From Ascidia mentula (taxonomy: Eukaryota > Chordata > Ascidiacea > Phlebobranchia > Ascidiidae): a stretch of 64,000 bases of DNA. The stretch spans positions 15,071,001-15,135,000 of the forward strand of contig OX387205.1 in NCBI GenBank assembly GCA_947561715.1, written 5' to 3'. A model generated the notes under the pieces. It had not been told where the DNA came from and ran no database searches. It worked only from the letters and a program-made list of their open reading frames with translations. Made by a program: the position numbers and the translations under genes. This document shows, one piece after another, positions 48,275-62,485 of this stretch (within the stretch, counting starts at the first letter, position 1; the number at the start of each line of letters is the position of its first letter).

Positions 48275-50902
48275 GTTCGTTTTTTCCAAATGAGCCGTTT
48301 GTTTTCATTGAAGCAATTTGCCTTCAAGCACGTCCAGTCATAACCGCCTGCTTTTCACATTTATATGTCGAGCGGATATAGTGTGACGTCATAATTTGTT
48401 ATTGTGGCGGCCATCACTGCAGGATTTCAGTGCAAGTTACGTAATAAGTATTAGCGTATAACGAAAAATGACGTACCAACAGGCAGAGAGATTGCAACCA
48501 GCTTCACAGCGCAACATGTTAGTAGGGGAAAAATTATTTTCATCAGATGTTGCATTTGGATGAATCATAGAATAAGTGGAAGTGCGTAAATTGTCAACAC
48601 AAACTTTCCATTTGCTTCGTAACGCGGAATTTTGATTTGTAAATATGCATTTTTAAATTCAACGCAACAATTTTTTGCAAACAGGATCATTTCCACCCAA
48701 ACATAGTTCATTTAAACGATAAATTTCATTGAAAAAATGTAGCTGCAATAACCTGCCCTGCAGAGGGATGCACATCTTGTGTTTCTGTTGATGTTTCAAC
48801 CACTCAAAGCTCACCCTACCTCCAGAATACACAATGTCTTCCCCAACAGCAAAAATCCCAACAAACCAAATTTACATAAACTATGAAAGCCCCTGTCTAC
48901 TCTCTTGTAAGACCGACGTGGTCAGTGCTGAATTCCTCTTCCACTACTTTCAAACAGAGGCAAGGTGTTTAACACTGCTCTATGTCAAAGATTATACATG
49001 TAAGAGTCTGTATGTGTTGATACGTTTGACACAAATTATACATTTTTGGTGTGTTGCAACAATACAGTGGAAGTTAAGGGGGTTGTTTTAATTTTTGCAA
49101 ACACACGTGAAAGGTTGTGGCAGCCCAATGTATTTTCCTTTAACAATGACAGGAAAGATGATCGGATTGCTTCAATGGGAGATTTTCATGTTTCCCATGC
49201 GAGCTCAGTCAAAAGTTTCTGTAGAATTTATTCTTGCAATAAAATGTCCCAAGTCTCGGTCGGGTTTTCCATTATGCGACAATACTTATTTCAGTTTTCA
49301 GCATGTTTTAAATACAATGGGAACGCGCATACCGAACTTACTACTGCAACAAACTGCCTCGCGTTTTATTGACACAGAGGCCGATCGCTTTAGGTTTTTA
49401 AACTTCACCTGTATTTGATTGTAAGGTATCACTTCAGTAGACGGAGAATACACATTTATTTACATCAAGGTGGTATCACACGTCATGTAAACAAACTTGT
49501 AAATACTATCACATTTTAGGTGGAACCTAATGACTCTTTTGTAAATTCCACCATAAAATTGCCAGTGGGGTGTTAATACACATGCTCTGCTATGTAAAAT
49601 CCAGCTTTTGAGTTTACTGTGACTACCAATTGTATCAGTGACATGTTGGTCTCAATAATTTGTCTTTGTCCTGGGAGTCTTTCGGTTAAGTAATTATTTA
49701 CGCACAAATAGTGGCCTTTCCCTTGCCAAGTTTGTGGTATCACTGCTTACCGCTAGTTGGCGTCAAAGAGCAGGTATTTTAGATTCAACGCAGTGAAAAA
49801 CATCTTAAACATTCTAATTGCGTAAATGACTGATTTAATTCCAATGAACTTGCCCCAGTCTTTAACTTAATGTTAAAATAACTAAACAAGCAAAATTAAC
49901 AGAGAAACCCATGGCGGTGATAATATGCACAACTTCATGCATGCTTGTGGTTTTGTATTGGTCAGGTATTAAATGCACGCGTCTTGAAGAATTGGCTCTT
50001 AAGTTTATTTTGGCCTTAACGCGGATTAAGGCTTGTTTGTTGTTCGTCGTCAACCCAATGTATTGGCTTCAGTGTCATGTGCCACATGCCACACGCATCG
50101 TGCCACACACACACACTGCTGGTTGTTTACTGACATGTTGACAGCACCCGATATCTTACCATTGATTTGGCGTTCCATTATAATCTTGACCTTGATCACC
50201 TCCTGTCACCTTGACTATGGGCGGGAGAAATGCCGTGTCGCGATTTATTATCGATTTTGTGTTTACGTTCAACCGTCCTTCGGTTAAGAGAGGTCAAAAC
50301 GCTGCTCGCATCCACGTTTGTTTATATTTGGCCTCATCCATTTTATCGCTCGTGGTTTGCGAAATGAAATCTCAAAACGTCCCGAAAAAGCATCGCAGGA
50401 AACACTGTTGTCGCCTTTAAGTTATAAGAAAGAAATGTAACAATTACAAACCGCGCTTGATTGCGTTCAACATCATGAAACATGTGACGACATTTGTTGA
50501 AAACGGCCGATGTTCGAACAAATGCTAAAGATAGGAATGATCTGGGTTGGCTCAAAGCTGTAATCACCCAGTAAACAACAAGAGCATTCGGTTTGCTGCG
50601 TGGCGATTATCGTCTCGTATCTTCTGCGAGGAAACCGTGTCTTCCTCCACAACATGTAAGTGTTGCACGCGACAAGATGCACGCGACAACTTTTGAAGTT
50701 AAAAACTTAAAATTTATGTTTTTATTTTAATTAATAACAAACCATGGAGTGTAAACAATTGCAAGAAAATGTGTTTTCTGACCTGAGATTACAAGTAATG
50801 TGTTGAGTGTGTCAAAAGTTAATGGGAATCTGATTATTTGTGCAGAATTACCTCACGATTTTCCTAATTTGTTTTGTTTTCCTTTTTTATCCGTCACGTA
50901 AT

Positions 50903-50950
50903 CACAAGAAACCGGAATTCAATTTTTTCACAAGAAACCGGAATTCAATT
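50903..50950. repeat. 22-bp direct repeat, two copies, 26-bp spacing
   Basis: CACAAGAAACCGGAATTCAA followed by TT occurs at 50903-50924 and again at 50929-50950, separated by four T-rich bases. Looks like a local tandem duplication; no function suggested. Confidence 0.75.
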
Positions 50951-53900
50951 CAAAAACTGATTTTCTTTTTTAAATTGTTTGGAATAGTAAAGTATAGTAC
51001 TGTTGTTAACAAGTTATGTATTCCCAGTTCAACAACAAACCACAGATGTCTCGGTGACATTGAAGGTGACGCCTCAACAATCTCCATGTGCAAAAATAAC
51101 TGTGACTGTGAGAAAATCTTGAGGAATAAAATCTCCAAAGTCCCCCCTCCAACTCAAGCACTAGCGGTGAGGTTTACAAGCCCGCTACGGGTCAATTTAA
51201 ACCTTACTTGCTCCAATTTTCTTGTCATAACAACAAAAGCGCTGTCGGGTTGCGCCACGGATTCAACCGATTCCAAGTTGCGATTCTCTCTGACGCGAAT
51301 CGCGTGCTGTTAATTCAAGAACGCCTGTCGCGGCGACAACAGACGGACGGAAAAATTACATGCCGTCGACGAATTACAGGTTTTTCATCACACCTCAAAG
51401 AAACCGCCTGTGGTTTTAAATATTGTTGTGCGAATACTTCCACTGCCAGAACTTGTCTGACTTCAAAGCAATTTATTTGAAGGAATTCCTACACTTGTTT
51501 TTCGGCAGCGCAGGACGCAGTATTACAAACAAGCAAGTGAGTGTATTAGCACAGACCCGACTTTGTCCACACCTTATCTCTCTGTTCTTTTTATTCTTAT
51601 TTCTCGACAAAACAGTTTCTCTGTATTTGTAAAAATCATTTAAGTTTCTAAATTCAAATAAATCAGATTGAAATATTAATAAGCATTTGAGTAACACTTA
51701 AAAATGGAATTACTCTTAAATCTGAGAATAAAAAGTTTGGCCCGTATTGCAGAAAGCATAAACATGTTTAATTAAAGTTTTCCTTTTATTTCCAGAAGTA
51801 TTTTGTTTTCTATTCCTCTCACCAACTTTGCTTTATTCGCTCGATGAAACATCAGCGACTTTCAGAACTTTTAAAAGATATAAGGTACAACGTAAATAAG
51901 GTTCACAATCCGGTCGTTTTGTTACGTGACGTGATTTAATGACGTCACTTAAAGATAACTCGTCTAAAGTCACCGATGACCTTCAAACTTCTTTACCATT
52001 CGATGCGTCTCAGTTGCAACAAATTATTTTGAGTGACAAGCGATGTGAGTCACGTGGCTCGTGTTCCACTTCAACCTTGCTAGTTTTCGGCCTCGTTTCA
52101 CACAAGCGCTCGTAGACGGGATGCCAAGAGTTAATTGAGTCCCGACACTTCATCGTGGCGGTGTTATTTAATGTGGTTTGTGATGCGCAAATTTCGACTT
52201 GTGTGGAATTTTTAATTACAAGGCGTTAACGAATTTGTCAGAACATCAAAGGTTGGGTTTCGATGTCGATGTTGTTGAAATTGACTTGCGTTGTTTCTGC
52301 ACAAGGCCAGTGACAACCACGAGTTGCAACTTCTCTGGAGGTAATCGTTTCTCAAAGTTAATATATCCCGACCCTGTGCTTTCTGGCCCTTGAAATGTAA
52401 TGAGGATTCACGTATGGTTTGTAACCACTTGTATGAAGCATCAGATCGTATACGTTATTGTGTGAGCTTTGCGAATGTCATTGTTTGAAATGATGAAGCA
52501 AATAAATATACATAACAGTCATGTTGAGCCAACACATCGTAGATGTTACAACCAGATCGTCGCCCGATTTGAAACTGTAATCGCGAAATTACTTATCGCG
52601 ATATCAGCGTGACTCACCGACCTCATAATTGTATCCACGTCGTGTCGTAAGATTTTCGTTTTGTTCCCTGACATCGATCACATGATGTATCATGTTCATG
52701 CCCAGTCATTACAGGACAAACAAACACACTGTGTCTCTATCGTAAACATGTGATATTGCCTTTGTTGTGGCGATGCTGGATTCTTTCAAACACTTGTAAA
52801 TTTTCGAAGGCGTTTCAATAAAACCGCCATAGGAACGTTTACAGGTTCGATGGATCATCGCGCGACGTCACATCTTTCTTATCTCAGTTTCCTAGCAACG
52901 AAACTTCTGTATTGTTTTTTTCTCTGATGTTCCGACGGGATTTTCTCGGGTTGTTCATTTGTTTGTTTTCATCCTTTGCGGTTTTCATCAATCTGATTTT
53001 CCCGTTCGAGTTTCTCAAGAAAAGTTAAGAGAAGTAAGATAATGAGTTGACGTAACAAAGGAATTGGAAGATTTGATTTTTAAAAACAAAGTAGAATTAA
53101 AACTTTTAACACTGAATTATTTTGGGAAAACAAACCTTCAAAATTTACCGCAACGAACACTTTGTACAAACCGCACGTGGGCGCTAGTGAGCATAATTTC
53201 AGTAATTGTTTCTCGGCAACCAAGAATCCGTTTCTGTTTGGTCAAATCCACAAGAACGCATTCAATCCATCGAGGCTCTCGTTTCCATCAAGACACAACA
53301 AGACACTTAATGAGTGAAATCAAAGAAACCGCGACCGCACGGCTGGAGACAATGACATTGATTAAAAAATGCCTCGAGTCGCTTTCCCATGCAGACAAAT
53401 CGAAATTAGAATTCCACTGCCCACGCGCGCGTCGTGCCCGACTTTCCCAACTCCGTACCATGGTGGTTATCGCTGGTATTCAGTGAACGGCCGACGATTG
53501 AGTTCGGAATGCTAATGTGTTGAGCGATAATCTGTGACGATACTGTCACGTTTGTGTCGAGAGTGCGATTTTAAACACAAGCGGTCTTTGGAGAAAGGAA
53601 AGGTTGGAGGGGACAATCATTAAAACGTCGTGTTGTAATCTGTGATGAAGAGTGGGGGATTTTCGGGATTAGGAGAGACTTTCGCGGTGGAAAGTCGAAC
53701 TCTTGAAAACAGGAAAGCGACGTCGCGTTTCGACGCGTGTCACTTCTGAGTTCTGTTTTTAGGAATCATCCACAATCACAGAATACTTAAATCTGGTCTT
53801 TACAGCATCCCTGGTCAAACCAAGACCCCCAATATAATTTTGACTGGTATCAACACACGTGATGTTTTGTAACATAATATACATTTACTGTTTCCAAACT

Positions 53901-56163
53901 CTCGACTCCAGCGCTGTCAACATTACTGGTAGAGTTTAAAACGTATAGAGATCAAGGTTTACTCGTTTGCGGCACGGAAATGTTTTGGGGTCACCCCCTC
54001 TTCAAATAAAAGCCATTTGCGGTTGATCTTTGGATATCTTTCCCATCGTACTTCGGGCCGGGCATTCGCTAATGGTTGCAGGAGTCCGTTTGAAGCGACA
54101 CGAATCGCGGTGGAAAAGTTGTAACTGAACACCAGGCGAGTATGACCCAGACCACGACTCAAGTCGGCCGCTCCCCTGGTGGGAAAACTTCAAAAACTTT
54201 CAACGAGCGTCGTTAGTTCTTGTATGTCGGCCTCCCGTACTGGGTGTGTGGCGAATGTTGTTGTAATGTTCAACATAATAAACAACTCTCTGTACTCCAG
54301 GACGAGATCGCTGTAGCGAGTTCACCTTATTGCAAAACTTCAACAGAAAATATGCCTCGAATATGGTTTTTGGTGCTTTTGGTCACGCATGACTTCATCT
54401 CCAAAATTCCAGGAAAACCCAAAGCACGCTTTCAGGTTTGGAAAGTTCCAATGTTAGACACGTTAAGTAGACGGTTGTCAAGTTCACTTTGTGTTAAACA
54501 TCTGTCCACTCACTTTAACCGACGATATTCCTAAAACCACTTGTTGAGTGACGGATCTGCGTAGACCATGTTTTACAGGCTTTTAATAAAATTATCTCAG
54601 CGATTAATGGAAGGCTCGGAGGCGATCTCTTTACATGTTGTACATTTGCTCTCCTTTGATCGTTCACTCATGCGGTCAGCCCTAATTCCGCAGAGGCCCA
54701 GAGTTCAACAGTGCACGTCTACATCGGCCCTTGTCAATTACCCTTTCAAGTGCATGGAGTTAATCGCAACCGTCGCAATATTAAACTGTAGAAGGGACTG
54801 GGCGAGCTGTCAGTCAACTTCTCTTGTATTAGCTTCGAGTAATAACAGTGCGCTGTGACAGTGGGGCGGGTTGGTTGTCATGCTAATGATAATGTCTAGG
54901 GCTGTTGTGACAAACTTGAACGCCTAAATGACAATTCAATTATCCCTTAATAAAGTTATCGGCGTCAGTGTGCCCTGCTTTGTGTGTGTTCTGTAGTTTA
55001 TTGTTTAACTTCTGGTTTAGACAATTTATGTTTCTTTGTTGTTGTTTGTTTTTCAAATCTGTAATATTTGCACGCTAAAGGTGCATAGCTGGACGGCAAT
55101 TTTCTTGTAATTATCCAAGACCGATCGATTCCAAGTCTGATGCCCATGCAACCTTATTGCAGGAATTAAGCCTCCTCTCGGGCGTTTGACGCCTTGCTAA
55201 CAACACCAGTGCGGCTTATTATCGTTTAACACGCGATCGCGTAACATCTCAGGTTGCATTCCGTACTCTACACCACTCTTTCTCCCAATATGTAACGTCC
55301 TATCGCGGTTTTCAGCTCTATCGAACCATCTCAGCGATTTTGCAGAAGTTCCCTTGCATTTGCACCTTTATCTGCCGCGAATATTCGGACAACGGATCGT
55401 AACGCGATAACAATACTCCAACACAAACACGTTCTACACACTGAGCAACTTTTGGCGTCGACCAATTCATGGAAAGCTATGTTGAAAGATTGTGGCGGTT
55501 TAGTCAACGCAGTGAATTTGCCGCTTTGATCTGGGATGATTTAATTGGAATCTTCCATTGAAACGCTGATCGGAGATAATTTGGCACTCCTTTAGATGAA
55601 GTTAAGAAAATTTACCAACAAAAATATCAGCATTCCAATTACTCCATAAACGCGAGAAGGCTTGTGTTAAAATATGGTGACTTCCAAGACATGCGAGGGA
55701 ACTACTTTATTGTTCAACTCCGTATCGATGTAAATGATGGTCGTTAGCTTGGTGCCGCATGTGTCACCATATATGAGGTGGAAAACACACGTTCGCTGTG
55801 GCTCGAAGTACTGACAGTAAACGGAAGCCCCGCTCATTCGTTTTTCAAGAACGTCCCATTGATTGACGATCCAATGAGAGGAAGTAAAGTTTAAGAATTA
55901 CGGAGTTTCCCCGGGTTTGCGGTTGAAGGACGACAAGCTGCAAATTACTCTGCACCAACTTCTGCATTAACCATGAAGGATGGAAGGAGTTTGGAGCAAA
56001 GGATGTGGAAGAACAACCCCACTCCTCTTGCTCGCTTCCTCGTTGCATCCAAAAATATGTGAATTCTAATTCCAATCTTTAAATATATGAAAAAATATCA
56101 TTTCTATGTAAGTTTAAGACAGCAATCATGCAGGAAGCTTTATAGTTGATGTCTAACTTAGAA

Positions 56164-56195
56164 ACATATATTTCGCCTAAGAAGGCATCATCAGT
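56164..56195 (-). repeat. Dispersed repeat family B, copy 2
   Basis: On the minus strand: ACTGATGATGCC, loop TTCTTA, GGCGAAATATATGT. Stem GCCT/AGGC closes a short loop. Same order as 41870-41899 and 1034-1071. Confidence 0.55.
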
Positions 56196-56886
56196 TTGTG
56201 AAACTGCCACTGGTGAAACAGAAACGTCACCTTAACACAAGTGTTTCAGTTTATTATTGTAGTGGTTTTTTATTTCAACAACTTTACCCCCTCAAAGATC
56301 CACAACCACAAATTTAACCCGATCCCTCCAAAGTTATTGCAGGAAGTGACGTCGGTGTTCAGTTAAAACTTGACAGGAAATCCTTAACCTCCATTGACCT
56401 CAAAAGAAATGACACACTTTTCATTTATGCACTCCCTGTTCCCCAATCTTTTCCAATCTCTTACTTCGATACAAACTGCACGTGGTGGAGCGAAGGAAAG
56501 TAAAAGTTAAAAGAACCAGTCTGTCTCGCATCAAAACATTATAATCGTTTTAAATTTGTTTCAATTGAATGAAATGTCTTCATATAATAAATTGTAATTA
56601 ATTAGTTGAGTTTCTCACTAGGGACAAAGAAAACCGCAACACAAGCATTTCTCCAAGCATGTTTGGTTTTGTAAAATTTAAATTTAGATCCTGTATTCAT
56701 ACTGTGGCTAACAAGGGAGATTGATCACCAAACGCATGCCGCCTGTAGCCGATCCATCAAATACTTCCGCCAACCACCGACAGTTCCCAACCTTATTCAT
56801 GTTAAGTGTTTTCCTCGCCACGTACAGAGGTTCGGGCTGGGTCCGTTCTCATTAAAACCTTTTACATCTGTATAGGTTGCATACCA

Positions 56887-57041
56887 CACTGACCGGGTAA
56901 TTCGGTTGCACTGATCACGTAATTTCAGTTTCACTGACCGGGTAATTTCGGCCTCACTGGCCGGGTAATTTTAGTTTCACTGATCGGGTAATTTCGGCCT
57001 CACTGGTCGAGTAATTTTAGTTTTACTGGCGGGTAATTTTT
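56887..57041. repeat. Minisatellite, seven 23-bp units in alternating pairs
   Basis: CACTG(A/G)(C/T)CGGGTAATT recurs at 56887, 56909, 56932, 56955, 56978, 57001 and 57024 (period 23, one unit of 22). From the third unit on, copies alternate between an AGTTTCACTGA and a GGCCTCACTGG form, giving a 46-bp higher-order unit. Flanks show no gene. Confidence 0.85.
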
Positions 57042-60000
57042 GTGGGCAGAGTGGAAAGCCAATCATGCATGACGATTTTTTAAGTATTGTACATGAAACT
57101 GAGTAAAATCGCTTATATTGTTGTTTATTCAAGTTCCACTTATGACGTTAGCATAAAGAACACCCTAAAAAATGGCGAAATTCGAATAAATTCCTCAGGG
57201 ATCGATGAAATCCATGAACTCAGATGTTTTCGTCCAACCTTGTCACAAACAACCGCCGACAATTTTGTTTAAAAATAACTTCTTTCTTCAAACCCGTCGT
57301 TACGTCGTCACATCCACGCAATTTCGGCGGGATCCTGCCACACGACGGCGCAGCCCCACATAATTCCTTCCCTGTCCAAATCTGTTGCTTATTTCGCAGC
57401 TAAAAATACTCCCTGACAATGGAGCGAGGTCGTGGCTCAAGTCGAAAATGGTGGGGCCCGGGGAACATAGATGAACCCCCGTTCTATTTTGGGGCACCCC
57501 GTTACCCCCCCACCCAGCCTCACACACGAGGGGCCGCGAGTTTAAAATAGATTCCAGAATTCTGGTAATTTGCGATCCGCCGCAGAGCCCCCCGCTTTAA
57601 TAATAACACCTAACACCGCCCTTAGATTAAGAAATAAAGCCGGCATCGCACAAATTTCCGCTTCTAGGTTTCGACAATTCGTCGCCTAAACCCTTCTGAC
57701 GTCACAAAGGGCTTCGAGATGCTTGCTTCAAAGGGGGGCCATTAACGTTTGGAGATCTAAGTCTAATCCGATATTTTCCCCCTTTACCGGCTCCCCTGTC
57801 AATCATTCCCAACACACTACTTGGAAGGGGAGGTAATCTCTTGATATAGCGAAGGTACCATATGGTAGCCGCACAAAGCTTTTAGTGGTTAATTATGACG
57901 CAGCGTCTACGTAATAAACCTCTTGGGCTTCTAACTTATCACGTGGCGTTATTTTGGCAGAATGTGGAACAGGAAACGTTGTTGTTGCTCTTGGTGACTC
58001 AAAAACATGTTCTAGTTCTCATTGAGTAGATCTTTAAATCCTGTTCACGAGATGTTGTGGATTCTCTGGTTATTTGAGTTTTGGTTCTCACGTGATATTA
58101 CTGGCTTAGATTCATCGTCGCGTCAAAGTTGCTTAAATTCTCCAATTCCTGTCGCCAGCGCGCCCCATTCAGTCGCCGTTTGTGTGCGTATGTGACGTAA
58201 AAAGATTACGGAATATGTGTTTATGACGTCAAAGGCAAGCGGCGTCTCGGCAAATTTTAGGTAATGAATCAAAACCACCAGGGTGTCGAGCTCCTGTTCG
58301 ATTTCATGGCGAAACCGTTTTCATTTGAGCGGTTCCTTGCCTTTAATGTGTCGAGATGATTTAAGCCTTCCTCGCATTTACTGCTCAGCCTCTTCAGAGA
58401 GAGAATCGTCATTTCGATCGCTCGTATATCTTTATCGTGGCGATAAATTTTCACGAGCTACCAACGACAGTTGTAAAAGCGTCAGTCGTCGTCGGCGAAC
58501 GAATATTCCCAACTTTTATTCCCGAACGCGATTTTAAACCCGCAACAAACAGTGATTCACAACTTTTAATTCGAGAACTTCGCCTTTATTGCCCCTGTCG
58601 CAAATTTAACGTAACCCGTAAAAGTCATTAACAAAATGAACAAACACGTGACTCAGTGACGTCATTTATATGCCGCCGTTAATCTTTCAACACAAGGTCG
58701 TCTTTATGCTCGGTGAAAATGAGGAGAATGCAACTGTTTGATCAAACATGGTGATTTTAAAACAGGGTTAATTCTGTCCATTATCATCACAGAAACTCGA
58801 GCCCTGTTGCCATGACACCGAGAAATAACCGGAAGATTTACCACCTTTTACGAAATCATTTTATTTTTCCTAAAACTTTGAACAATCGCCATCAAGTTTT
58901 TCGTGAGTCAAGCAACTCCAGGGGGGCAATAAAGTCACGTGTACACAGGAATTAAACACGTCACAATCGAATATCGAACAGGAGAATGTTCCACACAACA
59001 AACAGTGCCCCCATAAAATGTCGACGTTTTCATGAAAATTTTTGCCACAGACATCCGGGACTTTCTCATCCTTCAACACTTGGGTAAATCCCCCATGCTA
59101 ATTGTTTCTTTTTCTGTTGGAAATAATGAAATATTTCAACCGGAATGATTGAGTTGTCGCGACGACTTCGGTCTGTACAATGATCTGTGAAACTACTACA
59201 GCAATGACGTCATCGGATACCCCCCATAATAAACCACATGATCGGTAAACTTCAACTAATTGCCCGCATTTGAGGGGAACAGTGATGTTCGGGTCGACGT
59301 CAGTTGGTTGCATGGAAACGCCCAGGCTGTAAATCAAATTCCCCACTGGAACCTGCTGTATGTCCCCTAGGAGAATGTGAAGGGCATTTTTCTCAGTTAA
59401 TTAAAAACCACTAACCATGTTGTTGTCTAACTTGTAAACGCCAAGAAAGCCGAGAGATTCGCTTGATTGGATTCGTTTTGACTCGATGCCAAAATTCATT
59501 TATGTGAATTACTTTCTTGGTTAACTTTGAGTTTGTCTGCCCAGTTTCATGCAGTCAACTCTTGCATTGAAAGTTAACATCAAAATATAAGCTTTAACAC
59601 GTTTGTTGTGACGTGGTGATGATGTCATAAGGATAATGTTTGGTCAGAACAGTAAGTTTGTATCACATATTGGAATCTGCAAACCATTTTTTAGCAAAAA
59701 TCCAATCACAAGTTGTACGAAACGTTTAGTTTGAACAAGCAGTAGAACAAAGAGGTCCCTTACAGTGGTTTATAATGAGCTGCAGAAAGTTTATATCGAA
59801 GTTTTTCAAGTTTCATCCAATTTTCTCGTAACATTGGTTTGTTGCAGTCAATTGTTGATGGTCGATGTGTTTGTGTGATGCAAAATTCCTCCCCTAAGAC
59901 AGAGAGCTTCACGCGCTGCCCCGCGCGACTCAACGACTCACATCGGATTATATTGAATTTCTCGATCCCACAAACGCGTTTGGAAGGACTTGAAAACCTC

Positions 60001-62480
60001 GCTCGCTTTTGAGAGGTAGAAATAGAACGCTCTCGGCGTGAAAACATCCGACTCGAAACCTTTGGAACGATTGTGGAGAGTTGGAGCCATACGTCATCAT
60101 CTGACCGTCACTTGAAGCTAGAGTGGCAATCCGTCTTTCTTACCCGCTCGTAGAAGGGTTGATGTATTATCGCTCGGCTGCTAGGCGCAATTACGCTCAG
60201 TGCCGCGTCTCGTTCATCATCGAACACCCAGAGACCGCTTCCCCGACCCTATCCATCAACCGGCCGCTCTCGAAGCTGTTTAACTCCCCGCCCAAAGCTC
60301 GCGCGTTTCGCTCTATCGCGCTCTCGGCTTTGGAAGTTTGTTTATTCGAGAACGATAAAGAGGGGGGCAGGGTGTTTTCAAGCACTGCCCGTCCAGGATT
60401 CGTCACGTCACACCTGTGATTACAATAAAAAGTGGTTTTGGTCTGAGGAACAGTTGTTTGTTCTTTGTGGCAAAAAAACTCAATCAAGTAACCCAGGTTT
60501 TAACTGAACTCTTCCAGAACAACTAACGTGTGCAAAGTAAGACCTTCTCATTGCGCGATTAAAATCACCTCTTTTCTCACATCAGAACTTTTAAAATGTG
60601 TTTAGGAGTCTCCCGACAGTCTTTCGGGCAACAAACACTCGGTATCTGATTTGATGACAAATGACTTGAGACATTTACGTTTGGTATATTTCAGTGTTAT
60701 GTTGTAGATACAGAGGGATAAAATCCCACTTAACATTTAACCTACTGTCCAGAGTCGGCGAATTACTTTGTTGTTCTGACAAATCAGAATGGAGAATTGG
60801 AATGTTTGCCAAGCGCCGAATACACACGCCCTGTGTTGGTCGACGCAGACACTTCTGCAATCCCTGACGTGATATTTGTGGATAGGATTTCGTGGGGGAC
60901 TTGACCTTCGCATAAATCTTATAAGCAATTTCCGGGTCGTTTTGGCTCAAGGATAATCCTTCAAAAACCCCGAGTTAATGAAATTAGAATAAAGAGCTTG
61001 CTCTCTAAACCGCTCGAGGTCGAAGCTCTTCGCGCGCTGTCCCTTGTGACGTTACAATAACTCCGGGGGGAACAAATGATCATGGCGCGAACTCACAGAT
61101 CAAACAAGGACCATCACGGAGCTTAACAATCGATCGCGTATTCGACAATGGACGACGAGCGATGAATTTTCTTTGATCGCAGTCGATTTTGGAATCGCGC
61201 ACCTGGCACATAAGCGCGTCATCAAAGATAAGAGGGCGAAACTTTATGTCATCATAACGCATATATATGACGAACAATCGCCGATAAATCTTCACTCCCG
61301 GTTACCTGGGTGAACTTTTCAGTCCTTTCTTTACCTGAACTCCTACTTCCTTGTTCAACATTTCATTTATTTTACTTCCGGTTTTCTGAGGCACACGGGA
61401 ACTTTCTATTTTTTTATTGATTTCACTTCTCCTGTAAATGGGAAATAACCTTAATAATTTTATTAGAATCGAAGTAACGAAAACCAAAAATAATTTTCGA
61501 CACCAACCGAACCTGGAAACTACGAAAGTTATTTATGTTGCTTGTTGTGAACAAAACAAAATGTAACGTAAGAAAATAAACAGAACGTATTAAATATTTC
61601 AGTAAAAATTTCTTCATCAGGTATTATCAGCAATTAACAGAGAGGTCTCTTACAGCAGCAAACATTACAAACCCATAGGAATGTTTAATATACGTGGAAT
61701 CACATCCAAATCCGATTTCCCGTCTTGAATAACCGTAACACTAAACCTAGTGATGAACGGGTAACAACCAAACGCCCTTAATTCCAGGCCCATCCTAGAG
61801 TTTTTTCCCAAATTCTCAACATTGCTGGATGTGTTTACGCCAAACTGGCAACCGCATCATGACGCTGGTGCGCCTATTAAATTTAAGGGTAATTTACCGC
61901 TTAATTGTTGAGTTGGGAGATTCTCCCATCTCGTATTGCTTGTCTGCGATAAACTTGCGATATTTTAACTCCGTGTATCTGAGCTGAACAGTAGGCTGTA
62001 AGTCAACACAAATCCTATACTTTGATAACCTGTTGTACTTTGTGGACGTTTTACAAAAGTATTCTGACATGTTGTAGATATTTGCTTTTCAAAATATACG
62101 TTTGTTGTTGTAAATAAGGTTGCGATGCCTGTAAACTTATAATGATCTTGATAGGATATCTGTGATCGCGAAGTAAGGACCTGCGCAGTGGGACGATCCT
62201 GCCAATCATGCAATTGCATGAAATGTCTCTGTATTGTTAAAAATATTGTTTCATTTCGTGCTTGCGTTTGGGAATCCCGCTGTTCTAAAAGTTAAATCAC
62301 CCTTCGTCACTTTGGTGCTTCGTGTTATGATATTGGTTATTTGTTTGAACAGAACATGGGGCTTTAGAAAGCTATCAAGAAAACAGTTCATTAGTTACAC
62401 TGAAACACAAGACCCTGTAAAATTACAAACGTTGGACCGTGGTATGGCAATACACGTGCACTGCAAACTACAGCTGATAT
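57042..62480. other. Non-coding stretch with CpG-rich segments
   Basis: TGACGTCA occurs at 57697-57704, 58224-58231, 58657-58664 and 59205-59212. A GC-rich, CpG-rich segment runs from about 59890 to 60380; it is open on both strands (60123-60419 plus, 60197-60487 minus), which points to base composition rather than a gene. A lysine/leucine-rich frame at 58269-58454 (minus) could be a coding exon but has no partner exon. Otherwise nothing recognised. Confidence 0.4.
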
Positions 62481-62485
62481 TTCAG

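Larger units (their letters stand above)
48275..56880. other. Long stretch without a supported gene
   Basis: Many short open frames occur, including 48834-49091, 49095-49418, 50840-51313, 51208-51480 and 53064-53486, but none shows a domain, consistent splice partners or family resemblance. Marks seen: TGACGTCA at 48384-48391 and 51940-51947, a 22-bp direct repeat at 50903-50950, and family B copy 2 at 56164-56195. The block could be intron and control DNA of a gene starting near 48.2 kb. Confidence 0.45.

Noticed and set aside
48834..49418. Consecutive plus-strand frames of 85-108 residues
   Set aside because: No family resemblance and three overlapping frames compete; not enough to call a gene.
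53064..53486. 140-residue plus-strand frame
   Set aside because: Starts at a non-ATG codon, no recognisable domain, no splice partners; biased but not protein-like.
60123..60487. Frames of 96-98 residues on both strands
   Set aside because: Both strands are open together, as expected from GC-rich composition; no domain or splice sites.
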